From assembly GCF_009727055.1 (NCBI RefSeq), contig NC_052350.1, positions 29,120,000-29,183,999 on the forward strand: 64,000 bases of DNA, given 5' to 3'. Below are positions 23,690 through 37,300 of this stretch, piece after piece (positions within the stretch are counted from its first letter, which is position 1; each line of letters starts with the position of its first letter). The translations under genes and the position numbers were made by a program. Below the pieces are notes generated by a model. It saw only the letters and a program-made list of their open reading frames with translations. It did not search any database and was not told where the DNA came from. This DNA is from Benincasa hispida (taxonomy: Eukaryota; Streptophyta; Magnoliopsida; Cucurbitales; Cucurbitaceae).

Positions 23690-24180
23690 GTTGTCACACT
23701 CCGGAAACCAACTCTGGGCTCCAACAACCACCTCCGATGATAACTCCAGTGACCAACTCTGAGTTCCAATAACCACCTCCGATGACAACTCCGGAGACCA
23801 ATTTTGGACTTCGAAAACCACCTCTGATGATAACTTCGATAACCACATTCGCGCGACCAACTCCGGCGACCAATTCTAGGTTCCAATAATTAACTCTGAT
23901 GACAACTCCGGTGACCCAACTCCAACGACCACTTTCGCAACTCCGATAACCAATTTCAGGCTCTGGCAATCACTGATAAAAAACTCCAATTACCAACTCC
24001 GACAACCACCTCCAACTTCACACTTTGATTAAAATCACCTTTGATGATCAACTTTGATGACCACCTTCGAGCGAGCAACTCTGGCAACCAACTCCAGGCT
24101 TCAAAAACCACCTCCGATAATAAACTTTGGCAACCAACTCCAATACCACCTTCATGCTACCAACTTCAGGCGCTGGTAGC
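23690..24180. repeat. Degenerate minisatellite, 'ccaactccgg..accacctccgatgataactcc' units
   Basis: Units of about 55-70 bp built from 'aaccacctccgatgataactcc' and 'gaccaactctgggctcc' are repeated about seven to eight times with heavy divergence. An underlying shorter period of 'ccaactccg/accacctccg' is visible. All three minus-strand frames are partly open through it, producing spurious Gly/Val/Trp-rich peptides. Confidence 0.75.
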
Positions 24181-27100
24181 CATCTCTGGTTACAACACCA
24201 GTAAAAATTATCTTCGACGACCACTTTCGACTACTATAAGACTGATGACAGTTAAATTATGTTGCAGGGTTGTTGATTATGTAAATAGTAGTATTTTTTC
24301 TACATTAAGTGCGATATATATACGTAGAAATTTGTAAAATATATTTTTATGTAATTGAATTCACATATCAAATGAGTGTTAAAAAAATAATAAATATATT
24401 TTTATTTAAGGTTCATGTCCGATGATGTGCAACCTAAAAGGCAACCTAAATCAAGAATAAATATTTTGGAGAATGCAAAAGATGAGAAAAAAACGACTAG
24501 AAGAAAGACTCTCTCCAAAGAAACAAGACAATCACCAAGGCTGAAGACCGTTTGTGCTAAGTTTCCATTTAAAAATCTCTTTATGAGATTAGACCTTTGG
24601 CTATGGACATTTTGTATACCTTTCGCAGAAATTTTTAGTTTGTAAATTCTAAGTTGCATACTTCTAGGAATTTTGTTGACCGTTTGTATGTATATTGTAG
24701 TACTTGTGGGAATTGAAGAAGAAAAACAACAAAAGCTAGCCAATGAGTAAAAGCAAAAACTATTCAAGTACCAAAAAAAAATAAAATACACACAACTCAA
24801 GGAAAAATGTCCCAAGGAGAAGAGTCTCCTTACGTTCCTACAAGAGAAGTTCCAGGCCACTTTGAACAAGAAGTAAAAATTTCAGACTGAACATCTAGAC
24901 TAATCACCTGGGAAGGACACAAAGTGGCATCATGGACATGCAAATTACGCTCGTGCTAAATATGGTAGATAGTCCAAGTAACTCTCTATACCTTATACTT
25001 TAACAGCTTGTCTGAGCTAAACTAACAAATCCAGATAAGTTATGTATCCCAATGCAAAATCTTATGAGAATACTCCCCCATCAAAGCATGTCCTCAATGG
25101 CCTAACTAAAAGGACATTCAAAAAATAAATTATTCCTAACCACACGAAACACGATCATTAGGCATATCTAATTACCACCTTCTAATATAATCGCATATTT
25201 GCAAACAATTTTAAATAACTATCCATGAATGAAACTGATGGCTACAAATTAGTTAGGGGCAAAGCGAGCATATGTGTCAATTTTTTTTTCCCTATTTCTA
25301 TCCCATGGATTTTGAAATTTGTCTATACTTGTTATATTGAAGCTTGCAGATGCCTTTGAGATGAAACAAAATGTATCTATCTTGGATTTATTTGCAATTG
25401 AGTTTGAGTTAGTAGTTACAATTTAATTCAATAATGATAGAAGTCTATCAATGATAATCACCCATAAACTTCTGTTAATGATAAAATTCTATATGTATTT
25501 AATTCTTTTGGTAACTATTGAACTATTTGTATTAAAAAATTCTATTAGTCAAACTAAGGAATCTCATCTCTTCATATGAACTTGAAGATCAGATGCCAAA
25601 AAATTAGCATGATATGTTGTTTAAATTTACAAGTAAAATGCATCAAATGAAGCCAAATGGAATTTAAGAAGAACTATGTTTAATTTAAGGAACAAATACT
25701 TCAAGTGGGACTTCAAGACTCTTGGATGATTATAAATTTATAGGTGGTTGATTAAAATTGAGTATTAATTTCAACCATTTTGTCTTCTTATATGCTTTTT
25801 AATGTTAAATTTACATCATGAACAATTATGGTAATAAAGTATGTGAGTTATAACCTTTAAATACCTCATAAAATATTTAGGGTCTAATCTTGAGGCTATA
25901 AACAGAAATGTAATTTATAATGATCAAACGTGATGGAAAATTAAAAAATGTAGAATGTTGGGTTTTAAATCTTGTAAAATTTAGCTTTATTTCTAGAGTG
26001 TTTTTGTAATAAAATATGTATGAATATTTAGAGCATTCAAGTGAGGATTGATATATCTTGTTGGTGGAGTGCTTTGAAGATAAGAATTTCAAGTTTTATC
26101 CAATTTATTAGATCATCTAAGTAATTTGCAATCTAGCCTATCTTAGGGATTGGGATAAATTAGTTTTGGGATTGTTAGACTTGAGTACTTTAAGTCTGGT
26201 TGTTCAACATGGTTTTTAGAACCAACACTCGAGGTTTTTTTTTATCAATTTGATATCATAACCGGGTTGCATCTTTGTGGCCTACTTGAATTAATTCTTT
26301 CTTTCTTTCTTCTTCTTTGTTTTTTTTTCTTTGCATTGATTCATTCAATTTTCCAATTCTACCCATTCACTTCCTTGATGCCATTTCATTCCATTATTCT
26401 TTGTATTTTTGTTTTGATTTTTTTGCAATTGTTCATGTGAATTTTGTGTTTGATCTTTGATATTTGAACCGAACTAACATAATTAAGTTAATACATCAAT
26501 TCTCTATGTTTTCTATCGACTATTAAATCAATTGCACGTTCATTTGAGTGTCTATTCAACTTTCAATCATTATTTGCTGAAACTTGTTCAAATTTGAAAC
26601 TGATGAATTTATTTCTTCTCTTTCGTATTTCAAATCAATTCAAATGGTTGAATTTGATTTCATCTCCTTACCAAAAGTTTAAACCAAACTCTTACATTTA
26701 ATTGTTAAGAAGAGCATATCGTCAAAATCACAACGTATGACCTTTGTGTTTCTAGTTCCATTTGTGTTCAGTAGTACTCGAAAACTATTTTATGTTTTTC
26801 TTTGTTTGTTTGTTCTTTTCATTGTTTTCTTATTCTATTTGTTGTTATTTACATTGTTATCTATCTTACTTGTCTTGAATAGCTCACAATCTCAAGAATT
26901 GTTTGTTCCACATAAGTCTACCCAATATCATAATTTAACCACTTGTCCAAATAACCTACCTTTTGTGTGTGAATATGAGTGTTCCCGAGTGTAAAATCAA
27001 TGAGTTGAGTGTTTTGAGATCTATTTCTTTTCATCTTAGTTTCATTTAAGAGTATGTTTCATGTGATAACCCAAATTTTAGGTAATTTTTAATTTGTTTA

Positions 27101-27399
27101 TCTTAATTACTTGGGTATATTTTGCGAAATTTGGATATTTAAAATTTAATTTATTTAGTCTAGGCAATTCAATTTAAAATATGGGTAAAAGTATTTGTGG
27201 GTTTTTTTTTTTTTTTTTTTTTTAAGGCTTGGTTTTTATTTGAGATTTTTTGGATTTAAATTGTTAAGGAAAAACTTGATTGATTTAAGTTGATGTGATG
27301 GAGAGAAAAGAGGGAAATTAATTTGTTTTGAATTTTGGAGATAATTATTTTTAGTTTCCATTTTTTCAATAATAACCTAAAAACACCACAATGTAATTA
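24181..27399. other. Unassigned intergenic sequence
   Basis: No feature reaches recognition. Frames at 24,402-24,869 (both strands) are open but show no domain, and purine-rich composition explains them. Isolated TGATAG/CTATCA motifs occur at 25,430-25,500. A T-rich tract with a run of about 24 T lies at 27,203-27,225. A hydrophobic frame at 26,737-26,994 arises from T-rich DNA. Confidence 0.35.
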
Positions 27400-28400
27400 G
27401 ATACTCAAATAAAACTAAAAATTCAAATTTGATAAAAGTCTATCAATAGATATAACTGACATACTTCTATTATAACATATCACTACAAAATTCTATATAG
27501 AAATAAAAACATATCAATGTCTACCAAAAAAGAAAGAATTGTCTTTACCCATTTGTCATACTTTTTGGTTCTTTTTTCCTTTTGTATCAACTATAAAGAA
27601 AAGTAACCAAAAGACATCTTTTTGTTTAAGGTTGTGAGGCTCCTTGAAGCACAAAAACCTATTTGGGCCTTTTTTCCCCTCAACTTCTACTATTTGTTTT
27701 TCTTTGTTTATATATGTTAAAACAATCAATACAAACCATAGTTGCTAGTTGCTAGTTGCTACTTGCAACAGAAAAAGTGACTCCTATAATAGCTGGTTCA
27801 AAGAATAAAAGTCCATCGTTGATAGAAGCTTAAGTGATAGAAACATATCACTGATATGTTTTAAGTTTCCAGTGATATGCTTCGATCTCTACTATTTTCC
27901 AATCCTAATCAGTTGTAGAAGAACATAAATACCATCTATAGGGCACACACATTGATAAGATTCTATCAATGATACAAATCTATCATTGTTAAGCATATCA
28001 TGATATGCTTCTATCACTAACGTATCAAATATGTGCTTCTATTTATGTTGTTTTCTAACCCTAATTAGTTATAAAAGAACATGGATACCAACAATAGTTC
28101 ACATGCATTGATGAACTTCTATAAGTGCGTCTCTAAAAATAAACTTCTATACGTGATAGAAGTCTAATCACTGATAGAACATATCAAATATATGTTTTAA
28201 GTGATATTCTTCTATCACTAATAGAAATCTATAATTGATTTGTCAATGATGTGCTTCTATCTCTATTCTTTTTCAATCCTAATCTGTTATAAATGAACAT
28301 GAAAACCAATAATAATTCACATGTATTGATAAACTTTTATCAGTCATAGAAGCATATCACAGATAGAAGCGTGATATTCTTTTTATTACATATCACACCA
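27400..28400. repeat. TGATAG / CTATCA palindromic array 2
   Basis: About twenty-five half-sites and palindromes of the same type as the array at 5.8-6.8 kb ('tatcactgata', 'ctatcaatgata') occur at irregular spacing. At 28,940-28,985 'gccatttatgcaaccagcccaagcc' matches the sequence following array 1 at 6,945-6,972 ('aatttatgcaactagcccaagc'). The two arrays therefore appear to be parts of related elements in the same orientation. No transposase is visible here. Confidence 0.72.
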
Positions 28401-29900
28401 ATATAACAAATAATAGAAGTAAATTTTTATGCAGAGTTCAAATCCTAAAAACATAAAATTTGAAATCATAAGGAAAAATAAGTAGATAATCAATTTAAAC
28501 CACAAGCTCAAGATACAATGACCAGACCATTGAACGAAATCAATAATTCTTTTAACTATCACAACAACTAGAACTATACCGTTTAGATTGACTTGAAAAA
28601 AATGTATTTTTCAAAAAACTCATTTTAATTTAAACACTTTTGTTAAAGAATTGATTAGAACACACTTGAAAAACTATTTTGAGTGATTACCAAACACTCC
28701 AATTTCTTTCAAAAAAGAATCAACACTAAAGTTGATTATAGAAGAAATTGAGAGGAGATTGATGAATGGAGAGAAGAACGATGATAAGTTAAAAGATGCT
28801 TGATTGCTATTTAGAGCAAACACTAAATCAACCGTTTCTTTTTATTGACTGGGGTGATTTTTGTGCATTGTAGATTTTTTTAAATGCCAATTTTTGTGCC
28901 ATATTTACAATATTTTTACATTGGTGCTATAAATGCTATTATTTTTGGCTCTGGTTGCCATTTATGCAACCAGCCCAAGCCAAAAAATATTAAACCCTAC
29001 CAAATAAATTTCTTACCAAAAACTGTCCAAACTTCAAAACTAACACACTGACTCATTATTTATTCCATTGCCAACAAAGATTTAGATATTTCGAACAAAG
29101 TGTGGATATGCATTTGATAACATAAAAGATTATGCAGATAAAAGATAGTATTCATAACTTATATTTCCTAAATAAATATCAAAGTATCAGAGTTACCTGA
29201 TTTAAACTTTCCCATGGTTTTGAATTGAAGTGTGTTTGATGCATTTTCAAGTATTTAAATTTTTTTTGAAAAGTCGTAGAAAAAATTTGAAATATTTGAC
29301 AACCACTCAAAATAGCTTTTGAAGTATATTTTCAATCGTTTTTGTTAAAAATGTTTAAATAAAAATAAGTTTTTTGAAGAACATTTTTTTCTCAAGTCAA
29401 TCCAAATAAATCCTTACTCCAATACTTGCCCCATTTTAAACTTTTAATTGTATAAAAAATAAATCATATGTTTGAATAAATAGCATCTCTTCAAAACTAA
29501 ATTACAAAATTAGCCACAAACCAACTAATAAATTGTACAAGATTTGACCAACAATTCAATCGAAACAACGAAAATGTCCAAAAACTACAATACATAGTAA
29601 TCAAACCATAAAATCTAGCAAGTAAAAATAATGCTCAGAAACAAAACTAAACAGTATTCAACACAACCACAAAGAAACCAATGCTTACAGAAAAGAAAAG
29701 AGAAAAGTAATCAGCTGCAATCAAGAAATAACAATATCTGGCTACAATTTGATGAGATTGGAACTTTGATGTTGAAATGGACTCACTAAACAGTAAAAAC
29801 ATATAAGAAAAAGTTAGTTTTTTTCCTCATAAATCATCAAAACATAGTTTTGAACTTTTGAATAAACAAACCATTGAGGGAACTGTAAGACCAAAAAGAG
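28401..29900. other. Sequence between array 2 and the PP1 gene
   Basis: AT-rich sequence without a recognisable gene. Phrases such as 'ttttttgaagaacattttttt..aagtcaatcc' (29,370-29,405) and their near-inverted form at 28,590-28,625 suggest a further degraded inverted-repeat element of about 0.8 kb. The PP1 3' UTR probably reaches into 29,900-30,363; its poly(A) site was not determined. Confidence 0.35.
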
Positions 29901-30363
29901 GAATTCATTTTTCTACATAAGAAGAATGGATGTGATGAAGCTGCAATGGATGATCATGGATCATGATGAAATGGTAAAATTTGCCATCGTTTGCAGCCAC
30001 AATGAATAAAAGGGTGAAATGAACATCTTGATGAACCAGAAAAAGGGAACGCATAATTAAATGTCCAACACATACAGTAGACTCGTAGCACCGATAACGC
30101 TGATGGCGCTGCCAATTAGTGTACAAGGAAGATGGGCAGGTATTCGCAACCGACCACCTTCGATAACTCAAATTTGTATCGAGGATAACAATATTTTGTA
30201 ATCATTTTAAAGTTCACCTTACAATTTTTTCCTTTTTGTTTTTTACAATTTTCAGCATTTAAGTTTAGAATCAAATGATCGAACCTAGACTTTCCTCCAA
30301 AAGTTATAACTTCCAAGTTTTGTAAACTCAACTGGCCGCAAGAGACCTCCATGCCTGACCAAA

Positions 30364-33300
30364 TCATGCTTTTGTACCAAGGAAGGACTGCCAAAAACAA
30401 AAAGATCACAGAAAGTAGCAAGTCAAAATGGCATAAGTAGCAAGCAGAAAGTTCCCAAGTATGTTCATAGGACAAATATGCTAAGGAGCATGTGATAGAA
30501 TTTCTTCTACACATGATTGAAAAACTAGGCCTCAAACCGATAGCAATACCTTCTCACCATCGTAACTACAAGGAAAAAGATGGTATAATAACACGAACCT
30601 TCATTATTCATGCTAAAAGATACTTGTACTCTTTACTCAAGACAATAGTTAATCCTACAATGTTTGGTTGTCAGGAAACTATAAAATTTTAATACCCTAA
30701 CTAGGTGGTCACTAGAAGATCTAAACCCTTTCTCCCAAAATCCTTTCTACTTTTTTTCACCAGACCAAAAATGATTAAAGCTAACACAGGTTGGTAACAA
30801 ACATTTTATATTCAGAAACTAGACAAAGTGAATGACTAGAAATCCAACTTTAAAAAATAATATTTTTCTTTAAATGTTATGTTTACCTTAACCCCTGCCG
30901 GAGGGTTTCCAGGCTTTGTCGTGGTAGTGCTTCCAAAGTTCAACTTAGGTTTCTTATCTGCAGGCTTTAGTATTTGAAATGAACACATAAGCGTCTCGTC
31001 CACACTCATCATGGCACCAGCATTATCAAACTCGCCACAGTAATTAGGTGCTGAAAAAATAGTTACAAGTTGACGATTTGCGAAGAACTCATATCCATCC
31101 TCCACAACCTATATAAAAGTAATGACTAGTTAAAAGCTTAGAAGCTCAAAAAGAGAGAGACCTACATCCATCATTCTTGGTACAAGAAACAGTATGGAAG
31201 GAAGCTAGAATTAAATATTGCAATCTCAAATCGGTAGAGTTACTAGAAACCATATTTATATAAACTAGACTAAAATGGAAGAGACAGTCCCAATACTTTC
31301 ACCAACTGAAATTTCCCTCATTCTACGCATAGTTTGAGGCAAGTCATTCATAATTTTAAAGCCTCAACTTTTTTTTTTGGAGAAATATCAATTTATGCTC
31401 CTAAACTTTGAGGGTTGTATTAATTAAAACTCTAAACTAACAATTGCATCAATTTAAATCTTGAACTTTGTAAGTGTGTCAATTTACACCATCCATTATG
31501 TTTTGTTTGAGAAAACACCATGTGAGACTTATAATTGTATCAATTAAACCCCTAAACTTGCATAAGTGAATCAATTTATGCTCTCAAAGAATTGTCCACA
31601 CATTAACTCTAATTGTCCATTTAGTAAAACCGACATTTGAAGAAATCCATATATTTTTTAGAATGGATGCATGGATGATTTTCAAAGGCAATCATACTAA
31701 GGGTCTAAGTTGATTTGCTAATGAAAATTTAGGAGTTTAATACAAACTATATGTTTTTCACAAGGCAAACAAAACCTGGAGAAGAATGTAAATTGATACA
31801 CTTATTAAAGCATAGGCTTTAAATTGATATAATTTTTAGTTCACACTTTTAATTGATACAACCACCAAAGTTGGTATAAATTGATATTTTTCCTATTTTA
31901 CCTTCTTTTTTTATAAGAATATTTTAAAGACGGAAAAAAAAAAACAATAAAAACCTGATGTGCACGACAAATGAGATCCAAATCATGCTTCTGAAGAAAT
32001 TCTGTCACCTTGTCAGCACCAAAAGTAAATGAAACACCCCTGTCGTTCATTCCCCAACCTTGAACATCTTTACTAGGATCAGACCAGAGAAGATCACAGA
32101 GCAAACCAGCATCTGGTACATCTGTTGGTCTTGACATATTTCTAATTTGATCCAAATTATTCAGGTCAGGAGACAAACCTCCATGCATGCACAGAATTTT
32201 TTCATCAACCAGAGCTGCCACAGGCAGGCAGTTAAAGCACTCCGTAAACGTCTTCCATAACCTAACATTAAATCGTCTTTTACACTCATCATAGAAGCCA
32301 TATATTCGGTTTATAGAAGCACATTCATGGTTCCCTCTCAATATGAAAAAATTCTCTGGGTATTTTATTTTATATGCCAGGAGAAGACATATGGTTTCTA
32401 GACTTTGCTTGCCTCGATCAACATAATCACCCAAAAATAAGTAGTTAGCATGAGGAGGTAACCCACCATATTCGAAAAGCCTTAATAGATCAGAATATTG
32501 CCCATGTATGTCACCTACACATTAAAAATAGTACAACATTAGCAGGACCAACGATTATTGAAGACAAATATAACTAAGAAGAAAGAAAACTTGCAAAAAC
32601 TGATCAGAACCCTCCCCCAAGCAAGCCCGTCAAAGTATAATGAAACCAGCCATCCAATAGAATCAGTACAATACATCAATTCATGGTTGATAATTTCACC
32701 TCATCAGAGGATTCAGCGGTTTATCCCTTGCTTCAAACTAACTAATGAATGTGTTAGTGCATAATTCTTTTTTAAGAGAAAAAAAAAAATATATATATAT
32801 ATATATATTATTCATTGATGAGGCAAGAAGTTACAAGATAAGAACATTATCTCCACCTAGTAGGAGTTTCTTTTTTTTTTTTTATTAAAAAGAGAGAGAA
32901 AACACTCAACTTAATTAATTACAAAGAGATGAATTACAAAAGAAACTGGGCAGTCCACACTAGCTAGAGGCATAAAATTTAGCCATATTTAAGATCTCTC
33001 CCCGACCTCCTGTTCCTTCATACACAGAAGCTGCCGTAAAGAAACAAGTTTGAACACCTTGACTGTAATTTTTCGGCGGTGTTCATTAAAAATATCAATG
33101 GAAAAAGCCCAAGAATCCATACAACAGGGAAAATGCCATAAGATATATGTAAATACAAATGGTAAGACAAAACTTTCATTGGAAAAAGAAAGTATACAAG
33201 GGCAAACAAGACATACCCCAAAAATAAGAAACCATAGAAAAACGCTAAAATACTTAGTTATAGAGACTTAGGAGGCACTGAACCTAGCTAGGACAGAATT

Positions 33301-34291
33301 CTCCTCCTAAGAACTCTCTACACCTTTAAGAAATCTCCGGTTTCTCTCAAGCCTTATGTTTCATGAGACAGCACAGTTTCTTCCAGTTTGCTGTTTCAGT
33401 TTAGCCAGTTCGGGTTTTTAAGGTTCCAAGAGACCGCAAAGTAAGCAGCTTGCCAAAGAGGAGCCACCCTTATTCGAAATAGAGGTAATAACACCTAAAG
33501 ATTGCTTGGGTTTTGAGATGATTATAGTCTGTGGATTATATTAGTCTGCCTTTGAGATACAAGTTATTTTAGTCTGGATCATAATAGATTGTATTTGAAG
33601 TGCAAACTATTTTAGTTTGTATTTGCCATGCAAGTTATTTTAGTTCGTGTTTAGGTTTTTTTGAATGTTTTTTTCAATTTTCGGTTTTTCTTCTTTTTTT
33701 TTTTTTTTTTGTAATGACATTTTTTTATATTACATTTTTTATGCTTCATCTTTTATAACTATATTAAAACTAAAAAAAGTGTCAAATTTGAAACTTTTTT
33801 TTTTTTTTGTAATTATACTTTTATATACTTTAATTTAAGAAAAAGAATTTGATTACATTTTTTATACTTCATTTTTTTATGACTATACTAAAGCTAAAAA
33901 AGGTCAAAGTTGAAACATTTTCTTTTTTTTTTTTTTTTGGAAAATTGCATTGTATGGCAAATACATTTTAAGAAACCAAAACCATGATTTCAACTTTTTT
34001 GTAATTGCAGGTGTGTCAATCACATAGTAATCACATAGAAATCAAATAGCAATCAAATTTTCAGACGAAAGCTTTTTGACATGTTTGCAAAAAAGTAAAA
34101 CCTAGGGACACACGCCCAATTTTTAATTTTTTTTTATTTAAGTTGCAATTGCCCCTTTTTGTGTGTGTGTGTGTGTGTTTACATCTTTTTATACTTTAAT
34201 TTAAGAAAAGAATTTGATTACATTTTTTATAACTATACTAAAACTTAAAGGGAAAAAAGGTGAGACTTTTCTTTTCTTTTCTTTTCTTTTC

Positions 34292-34332
<41 letters not shown>

Positions 34333-37300
34333 TAACTATACTTTAATTTAAGAAAGGAATTTGATTACATTTTTTTATACTCCATTTTTTATACCTATAG
34401 TAGAGCTGCCCAAAAAGAAGGTCAAAGTTGAAACTCTCTTTTTTTTTTTTTTTTTGTAATTACATTTTTGTAAACTTTAATTTAAGAAAGAATTTGATTA
34501 CATCTTTTAATAACCATACTAAAACTGAAAAAAAAATGTCAAAGTTGAAAATTTTTTCAATTTTTTCAATTACATTTTTATATACTTTAATTCAAGAAAG
34601 GAATTTGATTAATTTTTTTTAAGTTTCATTTTTTATAATAATACTAAAACTAAAAAAAGGTCAAAGATGAAGCTTTTTCAAATTTTTTTGTATTACATTT
34701 TTTTATACTCTAGTTTAAGAAAGAAATTTGTATATTTCTTTTATACTTCATTTTTTATTACCATACTAAAACTACAAAAAAAAAAAAGAACAAAGTTGAA
34801 ACTTTTTTTTTTTTGTAATTACATTGTTTATACTTTAATTTAAGAAAACATTATTTTGCAATTTCATGGTTCTATATTATTTTATATTTAAATGAAAATA
34901 GAAAAACTATTCAAAATAATATGAACATAATTCTATGTACTTGAACATACAAAAACCAAATAAAAGTTTTACAAGTTTCCATTATGGAAAAAATATATCA
35001 TGTGTTCACTGCAGCTAATGGTGGGTTCACTGTAGCTAAATAGGGGCTCCAAATAGTGCTCACCATACCTAAAGAGGGATTCCAAATAGTCTACACTGTA
35101 GCTAATTGTGGGTTGAAACAATTGTAATCTTCAACTATAATAATAGGGGACCCAAACACTAAGTGGACTACCACCCAACTCAACTCGGGGCCAAAACACC
35201 CCCTAAATCATGGACTAAGACCTGTTACGAGCCATTTGTGCTCCAAAAGCCTCCAAAAATTTGTCTCAAATCATTCCAGCCAATCAACATCTCCACATAA
35301 CATGCTTCCTGTTAATCACCAATGCTTGAGTGTAATAAATTTAATTATATCAACATTTTAACACTCTCATCACTTGTAGTTAGAATAGGCCCAACAAATG
35401 AAAATCAATATTAATAAGGGAGGAAACGACATTATAGGAATTCAACACCCAATCTCCTCCTCTAATACCATAACTCAAAAACTTAAACTAGTGGATTTTG
35501 GTAAATTTAGTTATATCATTACTTACTCCGTATCCTTCAAAGAACTCTTACCGACTAGACCACCAAGGTCCTAGAACAAAAGAAAATGATCTCGGGCCAA
35601 TAGTGTTAATCCTCTCATGAAAGACCCATTGGAAAATAAAGAAATACTCTATACATGGCCTACAGGGCCATAAGTTTTACAAGGGGAGCCTCAAGAGAAA
35701 AAGGAGAATTTCAAGAAGGCTAAATGGTAAAGACAGCAGAGCAAAAGCCGAAGGGGCTTCCCTTACCAGACAATCCTCCCATAGACGAATCAACAAATCA
35801 TCCAGAACATTTGAAAGCTAGAGAAAGTTGTGTACCTAGAAGCAATGGACTTCCATGGATCCATGAAACTGCCTTTGACCCGATGACTTGTAAATCCACT
35901 CATAAGAACAAATCATACTTGCTCTCATTTATCCTATCTTATACCCACAAAGTTTTGGTTTCTAAAGAAACCATCATGAGCATTTTGCAAGAATGCCTTG
36001 CTATGAAGTCTCAAATTCTTCCTACCTGTAGCCCATTGAGGTTAATCTCTCATGCATTTTCACCCAACCAAATGAGATCCCTTCCCATATAAATTCTATG
36101 GTCTTTTCCACCCAAGCAATAAAAACATGAAATAAGTTACAATCCCACTAAAGAATAGATTGGATGAGTGTCTGACCTCACATTCTTGAAGAAGAAAGCC
36201 TTTTTTTGTTGATTAGAGGCATTTTTTGACCACCACCATTGATTTCCAATAACAGTTACTTGGTAAAAGAAAGTTTTTTCGCCTTAACTATTTTTGTAAA
36301 AGAAAAGAATACAAAAGGACACCAAAAGCCACCCAACAAAAGGAAACACCCAGACCTAACTAAGTATACAGAAAGGGGTCCAATTCGAAAGGACAAAGCC
36401 TAAAGAACAATTACAACATGCCTACAAAAACAAATGCCAAAGTACAAGTTTTACGGATAAGTTTTTTCTTTTTTCTTTTTTTTTTTTTTGGGGGGGGGGG
36501 AGGAATAAGAATCACGTTAGCAAATCAAATGCCGAAGTAGATGTTAAATCTAGCAATGAACCACACCTCCTCAAGAGGTTTCTCAAACCCCTCAAAGTTC
36601 TCCTATTCCTCTCTAACCAAATACTCCAAACCAAAAACTCCTACTCCCTTAAGGAAGAAATACATAGATATAAGAAATAGCACCAACCTTACCTTGCTCT
36701 CCATATCAAGCTTCAGGAACTTACAACATATGCAATATAGAGAAATCTTGTCAAGTCCTTATCAACCTTAAGCCCTTAAATAATCTCAAACACGGCCAAG
36801 ATTAATAAATAAATCCTCCTTAATCAAACAGAACAGAGGACTGTATCATTTCAAAATCAAAGATAACCTACATTAAACCCTTATTTCACAACTGACGTTA
36901 TCCTGCTAAGAACATCCACAACCAGAATGAGATGAAAAGGGGATAAAGGATCTTCTTGTTTAACACTCCTATAGGCATAAATTCTACCCTTAGGCTCACC
37001 AATGATCAAGATGGACAAGTTACCCAATCGAAGGGAGTGCCAAATTCAGGATCTCCATTCGAGCTTAAAACCTTTTCTCCATAATACTGTAAGCAGGCCT
37101 TCTGCCCCCATCTCCTAGATTGTTTTTTTATTTTGACAAATATATAGCCGTTGTTGTCTCTTATCAAACCAAACAAAAAAACTCTATCTAGGAAACTCCA
37201 ATTCATGTCACCATAAGCTTTCTCAAAATCAATTTTAAAATAAAACCACTAGGTGCTCATTCTTTTCTCCTTTTCATTGATAAAAGGTGGGAAAAAAGCT

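Noticed and set aside
23623..23969. Gly/Val/Trp-rich frames in all minus-strand phases
   Set aside because: Simultaneous openness in several frames is a by-product of the minisatellite.
24402..24869. Possible gene on either strand (155 codons minus, 76 codons plus)
   Set aside because: No domain, no supporting splice or promoter signals, and purine-rich composition alone keeps the frames open.
30116..30535. 139-codon minus-strand frame next to the PP1 3' end
   Set aside because: It overlaps the last PP1 exon (SFLGTKA) in another frame; the exon with acceptor and stop explains the conserved part.
35724..36092. 122-codon plus-strand frame in PP1 intron 1
   Set aside because: No recognisable domain; surrounded by LINE fragments on the other strand and lying within an intron of an opposite-strand gene.
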